64,000 nucleotides of DNA, taken from NCBI RefSeq assembly GCF_017569925.1, contig NZ_CP050854.1, positions 3,038,001 through 3,102,000 on the forward strand. The letters run 5' to 3'. Shown here piece after piece: positions 10,557-19,282 of the stretch. How positions within the stretch are numbered: position 1 is the first letter of the stretch; each line of letters starts with the position of its first letter. This stretch comes from Brenneria izadpanahii (GTDB lineage: Bacteria > Pseudomonadota > Gammaproteobacteria > Enterobacterales > Enterobacteriaceae). The position numbers and the translations under genes were made by a program. The notes below the pieces were generated by a model. It saw nothing but the letters and a program-made list of their open reading frames with translations. It did no database searches and had not been told where the DNA came from.

Positions 10557-11168
10557 ATGGTACTGACCATTTTAACCATATCAGGAGCAATTCTCCTGGG
10601 CGCGATGAGCCCAGGACAAAGCTTTATTTTAGTGGCCAGAACCGCAGTGGCCTCTTCACGTAAAGCCGCAATGGGTTCAGCACTCGGCATGGGAGTAGGA
10701 TGCCTGATTTTCGCCGCTATCGCGTTACTGGGCTTCCATTCAATTTTGACATTGGTTCCATGGCTGCACACAGCTTTAAAAACGGCTGGCGGCCTTTATC
10801 TGATATGGCTGGCAATAAAGATGTTTAGTAGGGCCGGGACGCCATTGACCGTTGATACGTCACCCACCGCAGAAATGAGTTTCGGAAAAGCGTTTATTAC
10901 CGGATTGCTTACTCAGTTGAGTAACCCGAATACCGCAATAGTTTTCGGCAGCATTTTTGCCGCAATATTGAGCCATAAAATACCCATATTCGTATACATG
11001 GTATTACCTATCATCGCATTTCTGATTGACTTGCTGTGGTATGGGTTTGTTGCCTATGTACTTTCAGCCGACAAACCACGCCATGTTTACCTAAGCTATA
11101 AAGCATCACTGGATCGAATGAGCGGATGTGTAATGGCCATTCTCGGTTTTCGTCTTATCATCCGCTAA
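10557..11168 (+). CDS. LysE/RhtB-family amino-acid exporter
   Basis: 203-residue inner-membrane protein with about six hydrophobic helices and the LysE-family opening AILLGAMSPGQSFILVAR, then GALGMGVG-like and LTQLSNPNTAIVFGSIF blocks. Family members export amino acids such as lysine, threonine or homoserine lactones; the substrate is not deducible. A second LysE-family gene follows 59 bases downstream in the same direction, so the pair may form an operon. Confidence 0.85.
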   Translation: MVLTILTISGAILLGAMSPGQSFILVARTAVASSRKAAMGSALGMGVGCLIFAAIALLGFHSILTLVPWLHTALKTAGGLYLIWLAIKMFSRAGTPLTVDTSPTAEMSFGKAFITGLLTQLSNPNTAIVFGSIFAAILSHKIPIFVYMVLPIIAFLIDLLWYGFVAYVLSADKPRHVYLSYKASLDRMSGCVMAILGFRLIIR

Positions 11169-11227
11169 TACAAGGAAATATATTTATATGATCTGTTTAT
11201 CCGCCAATGCGCAAATGGGGAGCACCT

Positions 11228-11860
11228 ATGTCTGATACTACTAACTATATTGCTTTTTCTCTCATCTGTTTAGGTATGGTGCTTGCCCCTGGCCCAAACA
11301 TGATCTACCTGGTTTCCCGTTCCATCTGCCAAGGCCGGATTGCCGGACTGATTTCACTGGGCGGCGTTGCCCTGGGCTTCATCTTTTATATGCTTTGCGC
11401 GGCTTTCGGTCTTACCGCTCTGGTGATAGCCGTCCCCTACGCCTATGACGCTATTCGTTTTGCCGGCGTAATTTATCTGTTATGGCTGGCTTGGCAGGCG
11501 ATTCGTCCCGGCGGCCATGCCGTTTTCCAATTACGGGATTTGCCTAAAGATAGCCCGCGCAAATTGTTTCTCATGGGACTATTCACCAACCTACTGAACC
11601 CGAAAGCCGCGGTACTCTATCTCTCGCTATTACCGCAGTTTATCGATCCGGCTAAAGGCAGCGTTTTTGCGCAGTCTGTTACGCTGGGTTTTACCCAGAT
11701 CTCCATCAGCGTATTCGTTAATGCGTTAATCGCTATTGCCGCGGGTTCTATCGCGAATTTTCTTATGAGACATCCGAAATGGGGAGTATTTCAACGCTGG
11801 ATGATGGGGACAATACTGGCATCGCTGGCAGTAAAAATGGCAACTGAAGCTCGGCGTTGA
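11228..11860 (+). CDS. LysE/RhtB-family amino-acid exporter
   Basis: 210-residue membrane protein with the signature LGMVLAPGPNMIYLVSRSICQGR near the N-terminus and GLFTNLLNPKAAVLYLSLLPQF mid-protein, both typical of the RhtB/LysE family. Start at 11228 is preferred over an in-frame ATG at 11207 because GGGGAG lies 6-7 bases before it. It differs in sequence from the preceding family member, so this is not a recent tandem duplication. Confidence 0.88.
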   Translation: MSDTTNYIAFSLICLGMVLAPGPNMIYLVSRSICQGRIAGLISLGGVALGFIFYMLCAAFGLTALVIAVPYAYDAIRFAGVIYLLWLAWQAIRPGGHAVFQLRDLPKDSPRKLFLMGLFTNLLNPKAAVLYLSLLPQFIDPAKGSVFAQSVTLGFTQISISVFVNALIAIAAGSIANFLMRHPKWGVFQRWMMGTILASLAVKMATEARR

Positions 11861-12086
11861 GCCCGGCGGCTGTTTAGGGGCTGGCTGATGGTTTTCAAAG
11901 CCAGCAAGCACTACACGTGTTTATTATATATGTTGGCCGGCTCGCCGCGCGCAGGCCAACATCTGGCGTCAATCCTGAGCCGGCAGGAAACCGCCACGCC
12001 CTCTATATTTGGCTGCGGGATGGGCGAAGCGGTTACTTTACAGTCAATAGTCGGCTCAATGACTTATTGCCCTATACCTCTATATT

Positions 12087-13031
12087 TTAGCTATTTGCTA
12101 CCGGGGCTAAGGAATTTATCTCTTCCCACGACAGAGACAAAAAATTATTTTTTTGTAATTCGGTGATACCGTATAAACGGTCCCGAATCAGCCCAAGATT
12201 ATTTTCAGCATGGAATAAGTAGACAGCGATGAGATAGTCATAGATGAACTTTCCGAAACCGGTATCACCAAAGTACAACTGATAGGCATCCTGAATTTCT
12301 TTTTTAAACAAGTTCCATTCTTCATCATTTATCATATTACACGTAAGCCCCCAGCGAACCAGCATGGCCGCGCGTTGCAGATTAAATGCGACAAAAGGTA
12401 TTGTAGTATTATGATGTTTTTCAAGTTGGGTCAGTGTTACTGCTGAAAATTTATCCAAAATGGAAATGGCATCACTAAATATTGATTTGACATCCGGTCT
12501 ATTTTCTTCTGGTAGAGAACTCAACAAACCTCTGACAAAATTAATAAGTTTTGTTTTCGTATCTATATCATAACTTAACACAAGATAATCATAAGCAGAA
12601 TTGCATATAATTCCTAATTCGTTGGTTTTTTTATTGACAGTATAAGCTTCTCGGCTATTTATATAAGATCTGGCATGCTCTACACGATTGTTTCGCATAT
12701 CACCCACATCCATTAGACAAGATAGTTTCACCACTAATGCATCCGACTCATCCATAAGAGGATAACGAACATCATTATTAATTCCATTAGAAATTTTCGG
12801 CATGCCATCTTTAAAGTTATAATTCGTCAAAATACCAAAGAATAATTGAAGAATCACCACCACAAAGAAAAAACCAAAAAACCAAAAAAAGTAAGTGTGA
12901 AATCTAGACAAATCTATGCCAAAAAAATGTTCAACACCACGAAGCGAGTAATGGACCGCTGCCAACATAATAGCCAGCACTGCTGTCACCAGCAAAAAAT
13001 TTCTTATAATTGGCTTATAAATAACAAACAT
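12087..13031 (-). CDS. Membrane protein with DUF1266-like C-terminal domain
   Basis: 314-residue protein with two N-terminal membrane helices (about residues 10-30 and 46-68). The long soluble part ends with FNLQRAAMLVRWGLTCNMINDEEWNLFKKEIQDAY-type sequence, which resembles DUF1266 (residues about 220-290); only the pattern 'R...LVRWG...I..EEW' is used for this call. Such proteins often occur near polymorphic toxin or variable loci, role unknown. The low GC content and neighbouring gene debris suggest an acquired segment. Confidence 0.6.
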   Translation of the reverse strand: MFVIYKPIIRNFLLVTAVLAIMLAAVHYSLRGVEHFFGIDLSRFHTYFFWFFGFFFVVVILQLFFGILTNYNFKDGMPKISNGINNDVRYPLMDESDALVVKLSCLMDVGDMRNNRVEHARSYINSREAYTVNKKTNELGIICNSAYDYLVLSYDIDTKTKLINFVRGLLSSLPEENRPDVKSIFSDAISILDKFSAVTLTQLEKHHNTTIPFVAFNLQRAAMLVRWGLTCNMINDEEWNLFKKEIQDAYQLYFGDTGFGKFIYDYLIAVYLFHAENNLGLIRDRLYGITELQKNNFLSLSWEEINSLAPVANS

Positions 13032-13790
13032 AAATTTCCCTTATAAATATATTTTTCATTACAATAATTAAATAGAGAAGCAGTGAAAATTGCTCATAGA
13101 GAATTCATCGTCGCTCCATTTCGCCCAGAGCCACAGCTGCATGGGGATAATCCTGAAGGCGATCGTTTTTTTGTTGGCGCTCGGCCCAAACCCGAACATC
13201 CTAATAACTGACTCACACACTATGCGCATTACGCCATTAGGGAAGCATACTCCGGAGGTGCTCAATAACGTCTTTATTCGTGTTACGTTCATGACCGCGC
13301 TTGCCTTCCCTCGCCTCCTCTTGTTGTCCCCTAAACTATCTCAATGTATTTACTACTAATTTTCACATGTTGCAACATCTAAGGATTATTTTTAAAGATA
13401 CGGTAAGAAGGGGATAAAAATGAATAACCAGAGGCAGAAATTATGATAACAAGAGACTAAGCCTCGTCAGGAGATCATCTTCCAGCGTTTCATCCCGCCT
13501 GTTGGTAATGGATTTCGTTAAAGAGAAATTTATCTAGGCGAAGAAGAAGAAAATCTGTAGCTCCAGATGCTGGACACGATAAACGTATTGCAGAAAACGA
13601 TAAGTTCGATGAGGTGCTGGACGTCTATGTCTATGTTTCACGCATTGAGTATGAAAAACGCACAAAAAACAGGTCTTCCATCTAAAGCAGCCTAAGCATT
13701 TTTACCCCTTAAATAATAAAACCTGTCTAGAACTGTAGAATTAATTCTGATAAAATCTTAACCAGCATTCTTATAACATAACGCTAAGCA
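13032..13790. other. Gene debris between two unknown genes
   Basis: 760 bases without an intact gene. Around 13300-13395 is a decayed protein fragment also found at 14722-14841. Around 13490-13690 short frame pieces such as APDAGHDKRIAENDKFDEV can be read between stop codons, suggesting another broken gene that I cannot identify. Confidence 0.5.
13300..13395 (+). pseudogene. Decayed copy of the fragment at 14722-14841
   Basis: Read through stops, this gives SQCIYY*FSHVATSKDYF, which matches 12 of 18 positions of SQWVYYRFQHVATAKDQF encoded at 14770-14823. Nucleotide similarity continues for about 90 bases around it. Two internal stops mark it as dead. The parent protein is not recognised. Confidence 0.55.
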
Positions 13791-14177
13791 TTGGAGGCTA
13801 AACTGTATATATATACCATTATTATATTAACAGCTATGTTATATGCTGTTTTTATAATATATAGAAAAAACAAACAGAAAAGAGAAAGAAACAGACTCGT
13901 TGAGCCTTTGGTGTTGTTTTTTGAAGAAAGGCACAGAGAACTTGAGACTGGGAAACTTAACTTAACGGAAAAGGTTCAATTCAGTGTGATTAAAAACGTC
14001 ATCAAGTGTTTAGATCAGAATGAAAAAGAAGAGTTCCGTAAGCATTTAAAGTCATATAGGGAAATTAAAGAACGTTTAATCGATAAAAAATATCACGAAA
14101 ACGAAAAGACGTTATTACTTAAACGAGCAAAAAATCATATTGAAGACATACTAAAAGCTATACATATTCAACCATAA
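13791..14177 (+). CDS. Small membrane-anchored hypothetical protein
   Basis: Up to 128 residues: an N-terminal membrane helix (LYIYTIIILTAMLYAVFIIY) followed by a strongly charged, probably helical tail rich in K, E and R. The start is uncertain. TTG at 13791 opens the frame but has no ribosome-binding site; GGAGG at 13793 would favour a start near 13803 (CTG), and the first ATG is 13833. AT-rich. It could be an immunity-type protein given its surroundings, which is inference only. Confidence 0.45.
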   Translation: MEAKLYIYTIIILTAMLYAVFIIYRKNKQKRERNRLVEPLVLFFEERHRELETGKLNLTEKVQFSVIKNVIKCLDQNEKEEFRKHLKSYREIKERLIDKKYHENEKTLLLKRAKNHIEDILKAIHIQP

Positions 14178-14300
14178 ATACGTATGGCAGATAATAATAA
14201 CAAATTCATGCTTACCGCAGCATGGGCGTGGGTATTTATGTGAAAATTCATTGAACACTCCAGCAATCTATTTTTCCTGCGGGTCTAAATATCACTCAAT

Positions 14301-14606
14301 TTATATATTATTTCTTTTATTTATTAATTCATCCCTATCCCACCCCGCAGCACACTGGTACGCTGGCTCGTTCCAATTGCCATCAATAATTTCACTTATA
14401 ACAAAACGGCCATCTTTTTCAAAAGCCGGATACCAACCGACATCTACTATATAACCAGATTTAAATGTGAGTAATAATAAATCCTCATCTAAAACCATTA
14501 ATTGTTCATCTATTGTTTTATAAAAATCAATAGATGATAACTCATCAAATATATTGGCGATATCAAGTTCAAAATCTATTCCTAAAATAGTATAGATTTT
14601 CTTCAT
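14301..14606 (-). CDS. Small acidic hypothetical protein, possible immunity protein
   Basis: 101-residue acidic protein starting MKKIYTILGIDFELD and ending with SEIIDGNWNEPAYQCAAGWDRDELI. A reading frame extends upstream to 14702, but the start at 14606 follows a GAGGAA site. Size, acidity and location in a patch of gene debris resemble immunity genes of contact-dependent or Rhs toxins. No toxin is present, so this is a guess. Confidence 0.5.
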   Translation of the reverse strand: MKKIYTILGIDFELDIANIFDELSSIDFYKTIDEQLMVLDEDLLLLTFKSGYIVDVGWYPAFEKDGRFVISEIIDGNWNEPAYQCAAGWDRDELINKRNNI

Positions 14607-14721
14607 TTCAACAGTTTCCTCGCAACATCGCCATCGATAGGATGAAAATGTACCATACCTTGCGATTCTTTCGTCACAATACACTTTGTTTCTATAAACC
14701 ATTACTTTGCTGCTTTTATGA

Positions 14722-14841
14722 CTTCTATTGTTTTTTCATCCGCGTCCCTTCGTGTCGTTCGCTGAAATCTCTCAATGGGTTTACTACCGATTCCAACACG
14801 TAGCAACGGCTAAAGATCAATTTTTGAAGATACGAAGATGA
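14722..14841 (+). pseudogene. C-terminal fragment of an unknown protein
   Basis: An open stretch after a TGA reads LFFHPRPFVSFAEISQWVYY followed by RFQHVATAKDQFLKIRR and a stop. It has no start codon and begins abruptly, so it looks like the tail of a truncated gene. A more decayed copy lies at 13300-13395, the two bracketing about 1.4 kb. Confidence 0.5.
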
Positions 14842-14897
14842 AGGGGGGAAAATAAGCAATCAGGGAAAAAAGATGAAAAAACAGAGGGGCCAGAAAC

Positions 14898-14926
14898 AAA
14901 AAAAGCCCCTTTCTACGGAGCTTTTA
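14898..14926 (-). terminator. Terminator downstream of tRNA-Ser(TGA)
   Basis: On the minus strand AAAAGCTCC pairs imperfectly with GGGGCTTTT and a run of seven Ts follows, about 65 bases past the tRNA 3' end. Confidence 0.65.
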
Positions 14927-14990
14927 TGCTGCAGTTTATGCAGAATAAAACCAACGAACCACCTTCAATTCATTGATTTTATTGAATGAG

Positions 14991-15078
14991 TGGCGGAGGA
15001 GTAGAGATTCGAACTCTAGAACGCTTTCGCGTCGCCGGTTTTCAAGACCGGTGCCTTCAACCACTCGGCCACTCCTCC
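14991..15078 (-). tRNA. serT: tRNA-Ser(TGA)
   Basis: 88-base class II tRNA read from the minus strand: GGAGGAG acceptor arm, D-arm GGCCGAGTGGTTGAAGGC, anticodon loop CTTGAAA with anticodon TGA, a long variable arm GCGACGCGAAAGCG, T-arm TTCTAGAGTTCGAATCT and encoded CCA. It decodes UCA and other UCN codons. Position beside yccA matches serT of E. coli. Confidence 0.97.
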
Positions 15079-15303
15079 GCAATGACGCGCACTATAAACA
15101 GAGAGCCGGGGCTTGTAAAGCATCATTGTGCTCAATTGCCTGAAAAATAGTCTTTTATGGCTCGAATGGGCGCAAAATCGCCATAATGCTCATAAATATA
15201 TCAACTTACAGCGTAAAGAAGGGTAAAACGCCTTTAATAACGTTTGGTAACTATTTACTCTTGGGTGTTGAATAATGGCCCCCTGAAAGAGAGAGTCGCT
15301 AAT

Positions 15304-15963
15304 ATGGATCGTAGTATTGTTTCATCAACCCGCGAAAGCTCGTTGCTTAGCACCCATAAGGTATTGCGCAATACCTATTTCCTGCTATCGCTGACATTAG
15401 GCTTTTCCGCCGTCACGGCAACGGCCAGCATGGCGCTTAATCTGCCTGCGCCCGGCTTGATATTAATGCTGGTCGGTTTTTATGGTCTGATGTTTTTGAC
15501 TCACAAGCTGGCAAATAGCCCGGCAGGCATTCTGGCCGCCTTTGCGCTGACGGGGTTCATGGGATACACGCTGGGCCCGCTATTGAGCATGCTGATATCA
15601 GCCGGTTCCGGCGACATTATTATGCTTGCGTTGGGTGGTACGGCGCTGGTGTTCTTCTGTTGTTCAGCTTATGTACTGACAACCCGTAAGGATATGTCTT
15701 TCCTGTCCGGCATGTTGATGGCCGGCTTTGTGGTACTGGTGGTCGCCGTGATCGCCAACCTGTTCCTGCATATTCCGGCGCTGCATTTAGCCATCAGCGC
15801 GCTGTTTATTCTATTTTCCGCCGGCGCGATCCTCTGGGAAACCAGCAACATCATTCATGGCGGTGAAACCAACTATATTCGGGCGACAGTCAGCCTCTAC
15901 GTCTCGATTTATAACGTTTTCGTCAGCCTGTTAAGCATTCTGGGCATTATGCGTAACGATTAA
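15304..15963 (+). CDS. yccA: BAX inhibitor-1-like membrane protein YccA
   Basis: 219-residue protein with seven predicted helices, the same length as E. coli YccA, an inner-membrane substrate and modulator of the FtsH protease. It is very similar along the full length, with identical or near-identical blocks [20 protein letters not shown] and [20 protein letters not shown]. Start at 15304 ([13 protein letters not shown]) matches the family N-terminus; the frame opens earlier at 15244 but that part has no homologue. A strong terminator follows. Confidence 0.97.
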   Translation: MDRSIVSSTRESSLLSTHKVLRNTYFLLSLTLGFSAVTATASMALNLPAPGLILMLVGFYGLMFLTHKLANSPAGILAAFALTGFMGYTLGPLLSMLISAGSGDIIMLALGGTALVFFCCSAYVLTTRKDMSFLSGMLMAGFVVLVVAVIANLFLHIPALHLAISALFILFSAGAILWETSNIIHGGETNYIRATVSLYVSIYNVFVSLLSILGIMRND

Positions 15964-15982
15964 TCATCACCAATGACGGATG

Positions 15983-16010
15983 AAAGCCCCGCTCTGCGGG
16001 GCTTTTGTTT
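15983..16010 (+). terminator. Terminator of yccA
   Basis: AAAGCCCCGC-tct-GCGGGGCTTTTGTTT, a nearly perfect GC-rich stem with T-run starting 20 bases after the stop codon. Confidence 0.9.
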
Positions 16011-16070
16011 ATTCTTAGCAAAAGAATTTTTTGTTAAACTGACGCGGTGTCACATTACGCCTGAGGAAAT

Positions 16071-16400
16071 ATGTTGGAGTTTGAAGGCCGAACCATTGAA
16101 ACGGATGCTCAGGGATACCTGATGAACAGCGCTGATTGGAACGAAGCTCTAGCTTCGGTATTAGCAGAGCAGGAAGGTATTTCGCTTACTGACGCACATT
16201 GGGAGGTCGTCCGGTTTGTCCGGGCATTTTATCTGGAGTTCAATACATCGCCGGCCATTCGCATGTTGGTTAAAGCGATGGCGCAAAAATATGGTGAAGA
16301 AAAAGGCAATAGCCGCTATCTATATCGATTATTCCCCAAAGGCCCGGCGAAACAGGCAACCAAAATTGCAGGCTTGCCCAAACCAGTCAAATGCATATAG
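16071..16400 (+). CDS. tusE: Sulfurtransferase TusE
   Basis: 109-residue DsrC-family protein. It is the last sulfur carrier of the Tus relay, passing persulfide from TusBCD to MnmA for 2-thiouridine at tRNA position 34. It begins [16 protein letters not shown] and ends GLPKPVKCI, with the penultimate cysteine that carries the sulfur. A GAGGAA ribosome-binding site precedes the ATG. It is convergent with acyP, as in E. coli relatives. Confidence 0.96.
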   Translation: MLEFEGRTIETDAQGYLMNSADWNEALASVLAEQEGISLTDAHWEVVRFVRAFYLEFNTSPAIRMLVKAMAQKYGEEKGNSRYLYRLFPKGPAKQATKIAGLPKPVKCI

Positions 16401-16409
16401 GCGTTGACG

Positions 16410-16688
16410 TTAATAGCGAATGTTAAAACCTTTATAATCAGCTTTGCCATGTGGCTCAGTGAGGACCTTTTCCACCCTGGCGCTGCGTGGCCCCCCTTGT
16501 TTCAGCCATTCGACCAGTTGTTCAACAGCCTGATGCTCGCCGCAGGCGATAACCTCAACGCTGCCATCGTCACTGTTGCGTACATATCCGTTAAGGCCTA
16601 GCTGCATAGCCCGGTGCTGCGTACTATAGCGAAAACCGACCCCCTGAACCATGCCATAAACGTAGGCGGCTATGGATACTGTTGACAT
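16410..16688 (-). CDS. acyP: Acylphosphatase
   Basis: 92-residue acylphosphatase that hydrolyses acyl-phosphate bonds. It shows the family signature [14 protein letters not shown] (catalytic arginine) and [19 protein letters not shown] (catalytic asparagine in RNSDDG). Location between tusE and hspQ matches yccX of E. coli, except that rlmI, usually between acyP and hspQ, is absent. Confidence 0.96.
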   Translation of the reverse strand: MSTVSIAAYVYGMVQGVGFRYSTQHRAMQLGLNGYVRNSDDGSVEVIACGEHQAVEQLVEWLKQGGPRSARVEKVLTEPHGKADYKGFNIRY

Positions 16689-16849
16689 CTCCCCTCTCCT
16701 ATTTTCTTTTAATCATTGTTGGGCTTCGTCTATGTGAAGCAACCACCTATGAACCCGGCGGTATCAGCCCAAAAATGACTCATACTAATATCATAGTATT
16801 CAACCAAAGAATTCTGTGCAAAAAATAAGCTTGCGAACTGTTCGCACTA

Positions 16850-16878
16850 CTTGAAAAAGCTGAAAGCGCCCCCCATTT
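16850..16878 (+). promoter_or_regulatory. Sigma-32 (heat-shock) promoter of hspQ
   Basis: CTTGAAA at 16850-16856 and CCCCATTT at 16871-16878 with a 14-base spacer match the sigma-32 consensus almost perfectly. They lie 32 bases before the hspQ start codon. Confidence 0.85.
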
Positions 16879-16909
16879 AGAGAGTGTTGTAGATTTCTCA
16901 GGAGATTAT

Positions 16910-17218
16910 ATGATCATCTGTAAATTTGGAATCGGGCAGCAGATTCGTCATAAACTACTGGGGTATCCGGGTGTCGTTATTGATATCGACCCCGAATATT
17001 CATTAGAAGCACCTAAGTGGGAAGAATTAAACGCTCACGATACGCTGCGAACGGCTCCCTGGTATCATGTCGTAATGGAAGATGATGAAGGGCAGCCTAT
17101 TCATACTTATCTGGCGGAAGCCCAATTAATAAAAGAAGAACCATACCAGGACGAACATCCTTCATTAGAAGAACTGGCAAAAGTTATTCAACGCCGGGCA
17201 CCGCAGTTACTCCATTGA
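16910..17218 (+). CDS. hspQ: Heat shock protein HspQ
   Basis: 102-residue protein with the HspQ/YccV fold ([27 protein letters not shown], then [25 protein letters not shown]). HspQ is a heat-inducible specificity factor for Lon protease and binds hemimethylated DNA in some assays. Controlled by the sigma-32 promoter just upstream, with an AGGAG ribosome-binding site. It converges on yccU with a shared hairpin between them. Confidence 0.95.
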   Translation: MIICKFGIGQQIRHKLLGYPGVVIDIDPEYSLEAPKWEELNAHDTLRTAPWYHVVMEDDEGQPIHTYLAEAQLIKEEPYQDEHPSLEELAKVIQRRAPQLLH

Positions 17219-17244
17219 TGCATGCCTTATGACCGATCAGTCAA

Positions 17245-17277
17245 CATTTACCGGTTATGGCGTTAAACCGGTAAATG
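17245..17277. terminator. Perfect inverted repeat between hspQ and yccU
   Basis: CATTTACCGGTT pairs perfectly with AACCGGTAAATG over 12 base pairs around a 9-base loop, midway between the two convergent genes. A bidirectional terminator is likely although T-runs are weak. Confidence 0.6.
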
Positions 17278-17288
17278 CGATCGGCGCT

Positions 17289-17705
17289 TTATTTTTCTAA
17301 CCCCAGACGTGGGATTTCAATTTTAGGACAGCGATCCATAACAACCCGCAATCCCGCAGCGCGAGCCAAACTCGCAGCCTGTTCATTGACCACGCCGAGT
17401 TGTAGCCACAATACCTTAGCGCCAATGTCGATTGCCTCTTGAGCGATCCCATACGCGGCTTCCGGTTGACGGAATACATCGACCATATCCACGCGTTGCG
17501 GAATTTCAGCCAGACTGGCATAGACCTTTTGTCCCTGTAAAACCTGCCCGGCCAACTTGGGGCTAACGGGTATAACTTCATAGCCCTGTTCAAGCAGATA
17601 AGCCATTACGCCATAGCTTGGCCGCGTCGTTTTTTCGCTAGCCCCCACAAGTGCAATGGTTTTTACCGTTTTAAGTACGAATTCAATATCACTGTCTTTT
17701 ATCAT
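17289..17705 (-). CDS. yccU: CoA-binding protein YccU
   Basis: 138-residue Rossmann-fold protein of the CoA-binding (succinyl-CoA synthetase-like) family. It has the N-terminal TIALVGASEKTTRPSYGVMAYL, middle EIPQRVDMVDVFR and C-terminal MDRCPKIEIPRL. The family binds CoA but has no established enzymatic role. Start has AAGGTA upstream. Order hspQ-yccU-yccT matches E. coli. Confidence 0.92.
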   Translation of the reverse strand: MIKDSDIEFVLKTVKTIALVGASEKTTRPSYGVMAYLLEQGYEVIPVSPKLAGQVLQGQKVYASLAEIPQRVDMVDVFRQPEAAYGIAQEAIDIGAKVLWLQLGVVNEQAASLARAAGLRVVMDRCPKIEIPRLGLEK

Positions 17706-17932
17706 GCTCAGTACCTTTTACGTTATGCTTTACAAAGTATCGTACATTTTTCAACAAAGGGATGGATATCATATTGATTTAAAAAATTTTTATACCGTGT
17801 AATCAAGCATTAAAGGGGAAACCTTCCATTACATTCATCATATGAAATAACGCCGATTTACAAATTGAAATTTTTGACACATTCCGATAATTGCTCAACA
17901 ATACTCGGATCAATTGACTTTTGGGGATGTTA

Positions 17933-18604
17933 ATGAAATCAGGCTTTGCCATTGTGTGCCTTTTCATTGCGGGTATGAGCATGCCGGCCATCGCAACCAC
18001 GCTGAAGTTGGATCAGAACATCGAGCTTATCGTGGTGGACGGGCAGAAGGTATCAGGTTCGCTTCTGAAGGGCGCGGACAGCCTTGAGCTTGACAACGGG
18101 CAACATCAAATTCTTTTTAAAGTAGTGAAAACCGCCGGCGCGGCAGCCAACCCTAAGATAACCTACACCTCCCCTGCATTGATTGCGATATTCGATGCCC
18201 AAAAACTGGCGTCGGTTTCGTTTAAATTGCCGCCACTGGAAACAAAACAGGAACGTAAAAAGTTCGACCAGCAGCCCAATTACCAGTTGATAGACGGAAA
18301 TCATCAAATCATTCCCACCCGTATCGATATATTGAACGTTACCGATGATGAACTGGCGCATCATATCGAAAAAAAGATATCCGAGTATAACTCGGCAAAT
18401 CATAATGCGTCCGTTGCTCGCTTTGCTGCGGCCAAACCTTCCGTGAAAACCGACCGGCCGGAAGAGTGGCCGGTGACGGACGCGCTTGACGACCCGACCC
18501 CCTCCAGCACGTTATTTTCAATCATGCAGTATTGGTTTCAAATGGCAGATAAAGAAACCCAACAGCTATTTCTTCACTGGATGCATGGGAAAGATACCCA
18601 CTAA
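17933..18604 (+). CDS. yccT: DUF2057 family protein YccT
   Basis: 223-residue secreted protein with signal peptide (MKSGFAIVCLFIAGMSMPAIA) and the DUF2057 core TLKLDQNIELIVVDGQKV...LDNGQHQILFKV. YccT has been linked to control of curli in E. coli and Salmonella; its mechanism is unclear. Start at 17933 is chosen because GGGGAT lies 6 bases upstream and it gives a clean signal peptide; TTG 17921 and ATG 17927 are alternatives. Confidence 0.9.
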   Translation: MKSGFAIVCLFIAGMSMPAIATTLKLDQNIELIVVDGQKVSGSLLKGADSLELDNGQHQILFKVVKTAGAAANPKITYTSPALIAIFDAQKLASVSFKLPPLETKQERKKFDQQPNYQLIDGNHQIIPTRIDILNVTDDELAHHIEKKISEYNSANHNASVARFAAAKPSVKTDRPEEWPVTDALDDPTPSSTLFSIMQYWFQMADKETQQLFLHWMHGKDTH

Positions 18605-18756
18605 GTCGCTAACGTGGTGATTTTAAGCGCAATAACATCAGATTTTTGGTGAATGCTCTCATTTTCTCTTTTTATTACTTTTCACTGAAACAGGGGTTCA
18701 GTACTCTGTTTTTTTACCACACCGATAGCTATACCATACCGATGAAGGACGTAACC

Positions 18757-19215
18757 ATGGAGTACACCACCCGCACTATCGCCGCACATAAACATATCGC
18801 CCTGGTCGCGCACGATCACTGCAAGCAATCGCTTTTGAATTGGGTCGGAACCAATAAAGAGGTACTTGCCGAACATAAGCTTTATGCCACAGGGACAACG
18901 GGTAATTTGATCCAGTTGAATACCGGCCTTCCTGTCAAAAGCATGCTGAGCGGGCCGATGGGCGGCGATCAACAGGTTGGTGCTTTGATCTCCGAAGGAA
19001 AAATAGATTTGATGATCTTCTTTTGGGATCCGCTTAACGCCGTACCGCACGATCCGGATGTTAAAGCGTTGCTACGGCTGGCCACCGTCTGGAATATCCC
19101 GGTGGCGACAAACCGCTCGACGGCGGATTTCCTGATTAATTCAGAGCTGTTTAAACATCCCGTCGAAATCGCTATCCCTGATTATCAGCGTTATCTCAAG
19201 GATCGTCTGAAGTAA
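18757..19215 (+). CDS. mgsA: Methylglyoxal synthase
   Basis: 152-residue enzyme converting dihydroxyacetone phosphate to methylglyoxal plus phosphate, a bypass of lower glycolysis. It matches E. coli MgsA over the full length: [39 protein letters not shown] and [20 protein letters not shown], which contain the catalytic aspartate and phosphate-binding residues. The frame opens earlier at 18646, but the family start is MEYTTRT at 18757, preceded by AAGGA. Confidence 0.96.
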   Translation: MEYTTRTIAAHKHIALVAHDHCKQSLLNWVGTNKEVLAEHKLYATGTTGNLIQLNTGLPVKSMLSGPMGGDQQVGALISEGKIDLMIFFWDPLNAVPHDPDVKALLRLATVWNIPVATNRSTADFLINSELFKHPVEIAIPDYQRYLKDRLK

Positions 19216-19237
19216 CCGCACTCGCATATTCTGTCAT

Positions 19238-19269
19238 AAACAGGCGGACGCCGCATCGTCAGCCTGTTT
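19238..19269. terminator. Inverted repeat between convergent mgsA and helD
   Basis: AAACAGGC pairs with GCCTGTTT across a 16-base loop; it is placed between convergent genes and probably serves both. Confidence 0.45.
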
Positions 19270-19282
19270 ACCACTTTTCTTA

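Noticed and set aside
11888..12166. 92-residue frame after the second LysE gene
   Set aside because: Overlaps the DUF1266-like gene on the other strand and has no coding signature.
13090..13359. Apparent LysE-like fragment (LALGPNPNILI)
   Set aside because: The resemblance to the LysE opening is limited to a few residues. The end of this frame instead matches the decayed fragment family described at 13300 and 14722.
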